DNA from: Calvatia gigantea
Lineage: Eukaryota > Basidiomycota > Agaricomycetes > Agaricales > Lycoperdaceae
Direction: 5' to 3'
Length of the DNA stretch: 64,000 bases
Assembly: GCA_025093985.1 (NCBI GenBank)
Contig: JACAAK010000003.1
Span: forward strand, 4,402,001 to 4,466,000
The translations under genes were made by a program, and so were the position numbers. Shown here piece after piece: positions 55,100 through 64,000 of the stretch (position 1 is the stretch's first letter; the number at the start of each line of letters is the position of its first letter). A model generated the notes under the pieces. The model worked only from the letters and a program-made list of their open reading frames with translations, made no database searches and was not told where the DNA came from.

Positions 55100-55894
55100 T
55101 GCCCATGGCGGGCTATGGGTTAAGAGGGGGTATGGGTTCCTGGAGAAGGCACTTAACGCCTCGGATAGAAATTAATTAAAAATCATAAAATAATCTATGA
55201 CACAGTGCCCTATTGAATGAGGGAAGGAAATGTAAATCAAGCGGCTTTACGGCTGTGAAAATCAAGAAGAGAAGTGCCTTTTAAGTTTTCTACCCACTCC
55301 CTGCAGATGTCGCGACTAAGCTTGGATAGCAACCTTCCAATGATCTAGAGTGTGGTTAGGAAGTAGTTCCAAGGTAATCCTTGAGGAGCACAGCTGCTCG
55401 AAGCAATTCCGGACAAACTCAACATCACTGTTCCTGACCTAATCCAACTACGGCGAATGTTGTTGACTCATTTGAGGGCCGGGATTGAGGCTTGAGGCTG
55501 TGGCTCAATCAATTAATCAAGAGTGGCTGATCAAACTTGACAAATAGGGTTGGATTACTATATTAGGTCACGGGCGGTATGGATTTCCACCGATGAGACC
55601 TACGGGTTACTGAGTAGCACAGAGTATGGGTTTATACAGTGACACCCCCGCGAATCAACATGGTGGATGGAAAAAGCTATGGACTAAGAGAGAGTATTGG
55701 TCGTTACAGGTATGGGTTATATCAGAGTCGACTGTATGTGGCGCCAGCTGATCAATGACAGGAGGGGGTTATAGATTTAAAGGAATGTGACGGACTTTTG
55801 AAGGTCAAGGCGGAGAGTTTCCCATTAGATGACGCGCGGGCAAGTATGGCACCCAAGCTCGTGCGGTGCCCAAGAAATAGAATTGGCTAACTCA
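55100..55894. other. Intergenic, no feature recognised
   Basis: Short frames only, between the malic enzyme copy 1 remnant and the SEC13 relic. Confidence 0.4.
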
Positions 55895-56207
55895 TTAGGA
55901 GGCCCTCGACTCTGGGAAGGAAGTTAAAAATAACGCACCCGAGGCGGTATGCAAATCGTGCTCTCGCATTCTAATCCAGCCACCTTGAGGGACTAGCTCT
56001 TTCCAGATCGATACTTTACCGTCATAAGAGCAGGACGCGCGGATATGACCATATCTAGTCGATGAGCCCACACAACTTGCCAAACAGGACCTGTGTGTCT
56101 GAGGGGCTGTAAGGGTTATACGAGATGGCAAGGGACTTGAACTGACCTTTTGAGGGTATGACCTCCAGAAGAACGCTGGCGTTCGCCATCGACTACGTCG
56201 AATAGAG
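55895..56207 (-). pseudogene. SEC13: SEC13 (WD-repeat COPII/nuclear pore protein) relic
   Basis: Minus-strand pieces of one WD repeat: LFDVVDGERQRS (56205-56170), GPVWQVVWAH (about 56090), then in a shifted frame RYGHIRASCSYDGKVSIWKEL, GGWIRMREHDLHTASG. These match Sec13 (GPVWQVAWAHP..G.ILASCSYDGKV.IWKE...HALHSASV). At least one frameshift lies between VWAH and RYGHI, and intron-like sequence is retained, so it is a DNA-level fragment and not a retrocopy. The rest of the gene is absent. Confidence 0.7.
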
Positions 56208-56690
56208 CTTCATGAATACTTGTCGAGTGAAGAAACAACACTCAAAAAGGTTGGCGACCGCGTCTGACTCCGTCCCAATCCAGACCTCTCATGAGGACAT
56301 TATCGTATGTTACTCCCACGTCCTGTTTCTTCTTCACTGCTCATTTCCAGCATGATGCATAATTGGACTACTACAGAAAACAGCTTGCAGCCTGTTCTTC
56401 CGATCAGACAGTCAAAGAAGAGTTTCCCTTCCAATCGGACGTCAAAGAATTTTTACGTTCACCCAGCCTCCAGGGCTCAGCGCTTAATGATTCCTTTTAA
56501 TCTGCAGGATACCAGGATTCTCAGCCCCCCCATTCTTTGTGTCAGCGTCCATTGTTGAAGTGACCCAATTCATTCCCCAAGAACCCACAAGCTCTCCTCT
56601 CATCCCAGGAAGACTAAGCGTGTCCAATCCAGGTACAGATTTGTTCAATTCTACTTATAGCGAACCATCCTCACCAGTTTAACAACGGCG

Positions 56691-57616
56691 ATGGCTCTCA
56701 ATATCAACCAACAAACCCTCAGGACACTACAAGTTGCGGGGCGATCTTTCCCCGTCCCGGGTGTTGCCATTGCAGCAGGCGTTGCTCTCTCTATTCTTGA
56801 CATCGCTCAGGTGAGAAGTGTAGATCAGCTCAAGTGCCCTTCTCTTATCTTAGACGTTAAAGACACATAAGGCAGATTTTATTGCCATAGGAAGGGATAC
56901 CTGCTTTATCGTGGAAGCCGTCATTCTGGGGGTGCAAGCAGGCCAGAACGCACAAGTTCTCGACGACTCTGCGACGCTACAATATGCCGACATGCTCGTA
57001 GCGTATGTTGAGCCTCCCTCCCTGAAAAACCCCCGACTAACGCCCAAAGTTGCACAGTGGCCTGCGATACATTGAGAAACGTCTCAAGAAGATTAAGGGA
57101 CGGTCTGGAGTGAAGAAAATATTTGGCCATCAATGGGAGCAAGAAATGATTCGAGACTGTCGAGAACGTCTCACGCACACTATGATGACTCTATTCTGTG
57201 TAAGTGATTTTTGCGACGCCGTCCATGACGTAATTTGCAACCAGTTTCCCTCCTAGTTTCAATGCAACATTGAGGTTCACAGGCGACTGGCCAATGTGCA
57301 CAATCTCCTGGTTACAATACTCGAAGCATCATCTCACCCACCGTCTCCGCGAATACAACCACAACCGCAGTGGCAGATACCCTCTCCTTCATCCCCCTCA
57401 ACTCCTTCTCAACGAGCACAAGGAATGGTTGCGACGCCATCAAGTCCAACTGGTTCCCCGACTGGGATGGGATCTGATTCCTTCAGAAATACCCAGAATT
57501 ATCGTTCTCCCAGTGTCGGGCACGCTCTTGTCGTAGGAGATGTGAACGATACGAGAGACGATAGCTTCAACGTCTTCGGGACTGGTAATCACATATATTT
57601 CTCGTTTGCTCGGTGA
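56691..57616 (+). CDS. Helical-bundle adaptor-like protein (MLKL/NLR N-terminal domain type)
   Basis: Exons 56691-56810, 56863-57002, 57058-57199 and 57257-57616 join in phase to 253 aa. The N-terminal 150 residues are helical: FPVPGVAIAAGVALSILDIAQ, CFIVEAVILGVQAG, GLRYIEKRLKKIKGRSGVKKIF, MIRDCRERLTHTMMTLF, VHRRLANVHNLLVTILEA. The order (VPG...IQ, then a helix with KK.F and DC...L...F) resembles the four-helix-bundle domain at the N-terminus of many Agaricomycete STAND/NLR proteins and MLKL-like proteins. The C-terminal 100 residues are Pro/Ser-rich and end in DDSFNVFGTGNHIYFSF. No NACHT or kinase domain follows. The domain assignment is by eye; a membrane or immune-signalling role is inference. 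Confidence 0.55.
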
Positions 57617-58982
57617 AAGCCGACATATCTCTTTCCTTGGTATGTGGAAGTTTCGTTCTTTTCGGAGGCTCTGATGGTGTTCGGGTTGGGATACATGACT
57701 ATTCAGGGGCATTCCTGCTGTACAGCTCGGCAATGTTGGCGTGATGTGTGTTTATATGCAGTATTCAATGCAAGGAAAGTTCGTATTTTATAACCGAGAG
57801 GGGAGGTCGAAATGAGTAAGGAAGATTCCGAAGAGATTCCGAGGAACAGGGGAACTGTACCAGGTTAGGACACTTTCGTGTGCGGCTTTTGGGGGTAGAG
57901 ACATGCATCATTTCGACAAATTCATGAAACCTGGTAAGAAGCCACGCCGCGTACACCCGCAGAATCACTCCGAGTTTCTCGCTGGACTCCCACTGGTATA
58001 ATGGCTGTGCATGTGGGAAGGCCAGGAAAATGAAGGATGGGAGAAGTATTATCATGTGCCTTGGGGAGATGTCTGATGGGCCGGGTCCTCCAAGTATCGC
58101 TTTGTACTTAAATGAACGCCTGAACCGTCGCGGGGAGGAGTGTCCGCCGAGGTAAACCACTGAGGTAGTCCGCTGGCTATTTGTCCGTTAAGTTATTCTG
58201 ATCGACGAGGTTTTCAGAGCGGAAGTAGGGGCCGCCCATGTGTCGCCGGAACATAATCGCGCTACAACGTTCAGTACATAAAATTATGAAACGGCCAGAG
58301 ACAGAAATATATTGTAATTCTGTTCCCACGACCGGTACATGCACCTTCCAACCTTCCGGGTGTCCACAAGTCCTGTTCTGTCTGTCGAGATCTTCTACAG
58401 GACTCTCCACAACCTCCGTGACTAAACGCTCGTTTGCAGCACTCTCCGATACATCGTGCCACGGTACCTCTTTCACGAGCTCCTCCTCTGCCAGTTCCCC
58501 TCTCCACGGCGGGCCAACGGCGAAGAAGCAGGAGGACAAAAAGGACGGCAACGAAAAACCCTCTGATCATATCTCCGACCTACCCACCCCCACCTCCCCT
58601 CCCACATCCGTCACCTCCACTTCAGCTCTACCCACCCATTACCAGCCCACGATCCATAACACCACCCAACCCAGCCTTCCATTCTGTCCTCTCCCGCCTC
58701 TCAGTTCGCGACCTGTTCAAGATCGTGATAAAATGGCGGCCCGAGGACAACCGGTCGCCGGATGCGGAAGTGATTGTTCATTGAGTATTGCAACGGAGCA
58801 CGAGCTTGGAAGAACTTACCCTGTTCTTCTACTTCTTTGTGGCTGTTGGTTGTATCTTACAATACTTCTCTTACACATCACTATGTGCGTCATAGTTGGA
58901 GCCTTGGACTCCCACAGGGGGTGGACGAGAATCAATCCCTCGGAGTCATAACCGTCGCGCAAACGGGGTTGAGCATGCACGA
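57617..58982. other. Spacer between duplicated units; unassigned frames
   Basis: A minus frame (57765-58160) and a Ser/Pro/Thr-rich plus frame (58238-58951) lack recognised domains. 58820-58960 is nearly identical to 53930-54060, the shared upstream region of the two malic enzyme copies. A plus-strand piece near 58680-58785 (SVLSRLSVRDLFKIVIKWRP) looks coding-like but unidentified. Confidence 0.4.
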
Positions 58983-61321
58983 ATGGCTGCAAACAAGACA
59001 CTAGTCGAAGCGAAAAAACATATCCTACCGACTCTCCGCATCGCCCTCCGCGGGGAAGCTCTCCTCAACAACCCAAGGTTCAACAAAGGCACAGCCTTCA
59101 CCTACCACGAGCGAAAGGAGTTTGGACTCACAGGCCGACTTCCTTATCGGACTAATACTCTAGACGAGCAAGTCCAGCGGGCTTATGAACAGCTATCGTC
59201 AAGACAAGAGCCACTCCGGAAGAACACTTTTCTTCAGAGTCTCAGAGACCAGAATTGGGTGCTCTATTATGCGCTTGTATCGAGGCATCTTAGGGAGCTC
59301 GTGCCTATCATCTATACTCCCACTCAGGTAAGTCTCTCCCCGGTCCCGCTATTTCCACTGATATACAGTCCCTCATTTATTACGTTCTGGTATTAGGCCG
59401 ATGCAATTGCACAATATTCCCACTTGTTTAGGAGAAGCGAAGGACTCTATCTGACGTTGGTAGATCAGGATGCGATGGAAGAGGACTTTGTGGCACAAAC
59501 TGTCGCACAGGGACGGGATATTGACCTCGTCGTGTGTACAGATGCGGAGGCTATTCTGGGTATTGGAGATCAGGGCGTTGGGGTGAGCCGCCTACTTACT
59601 CAAAACCTCGCACATAACGTCTTGGTTTTGACCACTATTGATCATGATTTGTAGGGTATTGCGGTGAGTTGTTTTGATTTTGGGTCAACCGTTATTGAAA
59701 TAAACTGGATTCAAGATTTCGACGGCAAAGTCGGTCATGTATACGTGAGTACAGCCTGTCTTAGTGAATGTCGGCCACCCTTCTGATGGAAGGACGACGA
59801 TTTCAGGCTCGTCGGAGGATTGGACCCCGCCAAGTCGTTGAGCGTTATGCTGGATGTCGGGACGGATAATGAGGGTTTATTGAACTGATGATCTCTACGT
59901 CGTATGTTTTACTTTGCCCTTCCTCACTTCAGGTCAACGATCGTTGACGCTTGAAAAGGGGTGGAAGTACAAAAGGGTTCGAGGGGAAGAATATGACAAG
60001 TTCATTGACAAGTATGTTCGGATCCTTTTGTTGACCGTCAGTTAGAAGTGTATCTTTGACCTTGTGATAGATTCGTGCGCCTAGTGCATAAACACTACCC
60101 TCACTGTCTATTACACTTCGAAGACTTCGCATCCCAAAACGCATACAACCTCCTAATGCGATACAAGAAAGACCACGCCGTCTTCAACGACGATATGTAC
60201 GCCCCGTCTCACCCCATGATCTCCTACAATACCTACTCACCTTCCCCCTACTTACAGCCAAGGCACAGGTGCAGTCACACTCGCAGGTCTCATGGCAGCA
60301 ATTGGAGTAGCGAACAACCAAGTACACACCGAACAAGGATCTCTTGCTGGTCAACGCTACGTCATCATGGGCGCTGGAGCTGCAGGACTCGGTATCGCGA
60401 CTCAACTCCGGGATGCCATGATTGCCGCTGATAAAATATCAAAAGAAGAAGCTAACGGCAAGTTCTGGTTGATCGATAAAGAAGGCTTAGTTTACGATAT
60501 TGGTAATGGCCAAGCGAAAGGGGTAGGAAGTGCGAAAGGTCGACTTGAGGGATTCGTGAGGAGTAAAGAGGAAGGTTGGGAGGGTAATGTATCGTTGTTG
60601 GATGTCGTAAGGATGGTTAAACCGAACGTGTTAATCGGGTGTTCAACTGCTGCTGGGGCGTTCAGTGAAGAGGTGGTGAAAGCGATGATGGCAGGGCGGG
60701 TATGAGAGGCCGATCGTATTCCCATTGTCGAATCCTACGAGGCTGATTGAAGCAAAACCGGAGGACATTATGAAGTGGACGAACGGGAAAGCGTTGGTTG
60801 CGACGGGTGGTCCGTTCCCTCCTGTTAAGATGAAGCTTGATGGACAGGAGAAAGAATTTGCGTGAGTTTTCATTTTCGACTTTTTTTAGGTCCTAAGGTA
60901 TATGATGTTGAACGAATTACGAAGGATCGCGGAGTGTAATAATGCACTGATATACCCCGGCCTCGGGTTCGGCGCTGTCCTAGCCGAAGCAAAAGAAGTA
61001 ACCGACTCGATGATAGTCGCAGGCGCACAACGACTTGCGGAACTCTCTCCCGCCATCAAGACCCAAAACGAAACTTCATCTGATCAGAGCGGAGGTTCGC
61101 ACACGAGGGATGGGGACTATGCAGGAGAGGCGTTATTACCTGATTTCGGCAACTCTCCAAGGGTTAACCTTGAAATTGGTATTGCGGTGGCTGAACAATG
61201 TGTCAGGGAAGGGAAATCGGGGCTTGATTTGGGTGTGGAGGATGTGAGGAAGAGGGCGAGGGAGAAGGTTTGGGTGCCGGTTTACCCAGATTACGTTTAT
61301 GATCCTGAGGGATCGCAGTAA
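58983..61321 (+). CDS. NAD(P)-dependent malic enzyme, nine exons, two +1 lesions
   Basis: Oxidative decarboxylation of malate to pyruvate. Exons: 58983-59327, 59397-59582, 59655-59663 (9-nt microexon, Gly-Ile-Ala), 59716-59744, 59807-59901, 59959-60011, 60071-60196, 60258-60861, 60925-61321. Landmarks: [119 protein letters not shown] (NAD(P) site), [59 protein letters not shown]. All nine exons agree in phase except for one extra T at 59886 (giving TGA after AAC) and one at 60703 (giving TGA after GTA). Without them the frame is 613 aa. Either a recent pseudogene, assembly errors, or stop-site frameshifting. Confidence 0.85.
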
Positions 61322-62090
61322 GTCGGGTGGGGTTACTCCTTGAGAGGGTGTAAGCAGCTGCGTAATTACAAAGGACAGAGCTAAGGGGGAGCTAACGCAA
61401 CTGCGTCGGTTACTTTTTGTGATCTATAATCGGAGTCGTTTGGATTGAATCACTAAAGGCGTAGGACTCTGGTTCCGACGAACCGTAGGCTAAATGGTTA
61501 CCATAAAGACTTGGATGGGCAATCGTTCCGCTTGGCGGCGAAGGAAGACGACTCCGACGAAGGTAATAGTGGAACTAGACCTCATGTCGTAGTTTAGCAG
61601 TGTTGGCAGTTAGGTCACCATAGGCTCCTGTCATGCTCCGGAGAACGCCTTGCAGGCCATGAGAAGCAAACCCATACCGAGAAGACTGACATGATAGCAA
61701 ATTGTCATCAAATTAATACCAGTGCTCAAGCGCTCAAGCTCAAGTTTAAATGTCTTCGGAGGCATTGAAGCATGGAAATGGACTTTTATGATTAGCACAT
61801 CCATACCAAGATGCTACTTCATAGATTCCACTGTCCTCCTACTCTTTACTGCGTCCTGCTCTGCCTAGAGGTATCGTAATTGCTACTCGTTCCAAGAACC
61901 TTCAAACTATATTCGAAAGTGGTGAGGGCCCATACGTTGTGGGTGACCTATTTAACCCCCCCCTCCACCCTCTCCCTCCCCTTATCACCCGCCACAACTA
62001 AGAAAAAAAAAACCAAAAACATGTCCAATGGAATTTCAGAGTCGCTCAGTCCTGCTTGTAGCGGTTTTCCTCACCAGTTCAATAGCAACA
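61322..62090. other. Intergenic upstream of the second helical-bundle copy
   Basis: No gene. The last 30 bp (CCTCACCAGTT..AA) resemble the region just before 56691, marking the left part of the duplicated upstream sequence. A C-rich tract occurs near 61960-61980. Confidence 0.4.
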
Positions 62091-62806
62091 ATGGCCCTCA
62101 ATCTTAATGAACAAACTCTTGTGGCGCTACAAATCACGGAACAGTCCTTTCCCGTTCCTGGTATTGCCAACCCAGCAGATGTCCCCCTATCCATCCTCGA
62201 AATCGTTCAGGTAAGGAGAATAGCATGTTTTGTCCGGCACAAAACCATTCTCGATATCCAAACAATTAAGGCCAATAAAGCAGAATTAATCACCGTGGGA
62301 AGGGATCCCTGTTTTATCGTAGAGACTGTCATCCAAAAGGTACATGTGTGCCAGAATGGGCGAACCATCAATGATTGTGCGATGATAAGTTACGGCACGC
62401 AGGCATGCTAGTAGTATACATGAGCCTCCCTTTCTCCAATAACCCCGACTAGCACTCGAAGTTAAACAGTGATCTGCGATACATTGGGAAACGTGTCAAA
62501 AAGGTCAAAGGGCGGTCTGGAGTGAAGAAAATACTCGGTCGCAGAACGAACCGGGCTGCGATTTAAGGCTGTCGGGAATACCTCCCGCATGCTATGACCT
62601 TGTTCGGCGTAGGCGGTCCGTACATATTGACCATGATGTACTTCAGGACCGATTTCCCTCTAATTTCAACAGGACATGGAGGTTCGCAAGCGGCTAGCCA
62701 GTGTGCACGGCCTCCTGATATTGCAATGTTAGGAGCGCCGTCGCACCCTCTCCCTCCACCAATACAAGAGCGGAACGACCAGCGACGGGTGATCAAGCGG
62801 GAATGA
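62091..62806 (+). pseudogene. Helical-bundle adaptor-like protein, decayed copy 2
   Basis: Paralogue of 56691-57616. N-terminus MALNLNEQTLVALQITEQSFPVPG, LSILEIVQ, then ANKAELITVGRDPCFIVETV; after this the frame stops (AC, TAG at about 62409). Downstream relics DLRYIGKRVKKVKGRSGVKKIL are followed by TAA (about 62563), and a tail fragment near 62690-62770 corresponds to the last exon. It is inactivated in the unit whose malic enzyme copy is nearly intact. Confidence 0.7.
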
Positions 62807-64000
62807 GCGAAATTATCCAACAGCGAATGGATGTTGCACCATCGGGTCCGGCAGGTTCCTCGCCTGCGACGGGACTCAACCCTTCAAATATATCAGGGAA
62901 TTGACCCCGGGGAGTAGCGGAATCATATTGACTAGAGGGTGATGAGGTGTTCACCGTTTGGGATGCTTAGCACTTGTGCCGTATTTGGTGAAGGCATAAT
63001 TTTTCGTAGGAGGGCCATTGTGCGTGGGACCAGTTGTAAAAAATACCTGACCGAGGGCATTGCCGCATAGGTAGATGCGGGTGCATTTCTTTACAAACCA
63101 CGTAGGTCCCAGTGACGAAGTGCGGCGGATGGTGGCGGATTGCTGTTTCTCATTATAATCCCACGAGGATAATGGCTGTGAGAAGGTCGGGGAAGTGATG
63201 GGTGGGGAAGTTGATATCACAGATCATGGCGATTGCAGAAATATCCAATGAGTGATTGGAATAACCTTTTATGAATGAGTGCCTAGACCATCGTGGCAGA
63301 AGGGTTCTAAGTCCACTAAAATACTCAATCCACTCAGGCAGGCCGCTCGTTGTCTTTCCCTGTGCTTGCGCTCATTATGGTCAATGGGATTTTCCGAGTT
63401 GTCCCCGACATGATTACACCATGATGCTTAACGGCCTGGGAACAGAAGTTTACTCTACCCACCCGCCACCGGCCCATGGCACTAAATCCCTCTTTCCCTC
63501 TGTCATCTCCCGCTTTCTAGCTTGCAGAATCACGATATTGCGGCAATATAGAGATGATCTATCGTCAGATATGGAAACGATTGTTCAGTTGTTGCAGTTG
63601 AGCAGGGGGATGAAGAAGCTTGATGGGGCGGGCGCTGGCGTCTCATTTGGTTGCCTGTGCTTCTTCAGTGAGAGTGGTATAATTAGGGTGCCCGGGATTG
63701 AGATTGATTGGTAGGTAGGCGATTGACCTGTCAACCCACAAAAATGGGAACCATTCCCCCACTTACATCCCAGGCGCAAATTTTTTGCACGTAAATATAC
63801 TGTTGATGCGGCACAGGTCACATTGATATAATATAAAGTTCAAAAGGTGCGTCCTTCGATATGACATACTGTACACTCTGGAATCAGGATGATGATATCA
63901 GTTGTATTGAGTTGTTGACATAGTGTACGTAAAATGATGGAACCGAAATTCCCTAATTTAACCCCATCTTCTCCAAATCCAATTTGGGCTCAAGCGCTCA
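62807..64000. other. End of window, one unassigned frame
   Basis: A 147-codon plus frame (63271-63714, ending VPGIEIDW) has a helical segment ILRQYRDDLSSDMETIVQLL but no recognised family and no splice support. It could be an exon of an unknown gene. Nothing else is supported to the end. Confidence 0.35.

Overview
The window is nuclear DNA of a filamentous basidiomycete, most likely an Agaricomycete. Intact genes are broken up by short (about 47-65 nt) GT-AG introns. They include eukaryotic proteins (proteasome beta-4 subunit, WHEP-containing histidyl-tRNA synthetase, malic enzyme, MARVEL protein) and families typical of Agaricomycetes: expanded F-box proteins, multi-TM membrane proteins, small secreted proteins and Ty3/gypsy and Ty1/copia elements. 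No bacterial, organellar or CRISPR features were seen.

Layout. 0-0.55 kb: 3' end of the proteasome beta-4 gene. 0.55-4.5 kb: decayed F-box/LRR copy and short repeats. 4.7-5.6 kb: an intact four-exon coiled-coil gene. 5.8-7.7 kb: first copy of a convergent pair, an F-box C-terminus facing a PD-(D/E)XK nuclease-like gene. 8.5-12.1 kb: Ty1/copia remnant with LTR, half-tRNA primer site and integrase, inserted beside a second F-box/LRR copy (12.2-13.2 kb). 13.4-15.2 kb: unidentified. 15.2-16.4 kb: multi-TM protein. 17.9-19.4 kb: CpG-depleted F-box pseudogene. 20.4-20.9 kb: unknown ORF. 23.9-26.1 kb and 28.6-29.3 kb: further nuclease/F-box pairs. 26.6-26.9 kb: a small intact two-exon gene.

29.3-41.4 kb is one large Ty3/gypsy chromodomain element on the minus strand. 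It is interrupted by a 308-bp solo LTR in its RT gene and by a 3.1-kb block carrying another gypsy relic on the plus strand. Between pol and the 3' LTR it appears to carry a third ORF with zinc-knuckle-like Cys/His clusters. 41.4-46.1 kb holds more truncated LTR/leader copies and two more nuclease/F-box pairs.

From 46.9 kb gene order looks normal: a secreted low-complexity protein, histidyl-tRNA synthetase, a small secreted protein and a MARVEL protein. Then a tandem duplication of [malic enzyme + helical-bundle protein] follows, in which the two units have decayed reciprocally.

Main themes: (1) a convergent PD-(D/E)XK-like nuclease / F-box gene pair recurs five times, always in the same relative orientation and nearly always damaged; (2) in-frame stops in the gypsy element are all explicable as C-to-T changes, most of them CGA to TGA, and one F-box copy is sharply CpG-depleted, both suggesting methylation-linked deamination; (3) several otherwise intact genes carry single extra T residues that create a stop at a codon boundary.
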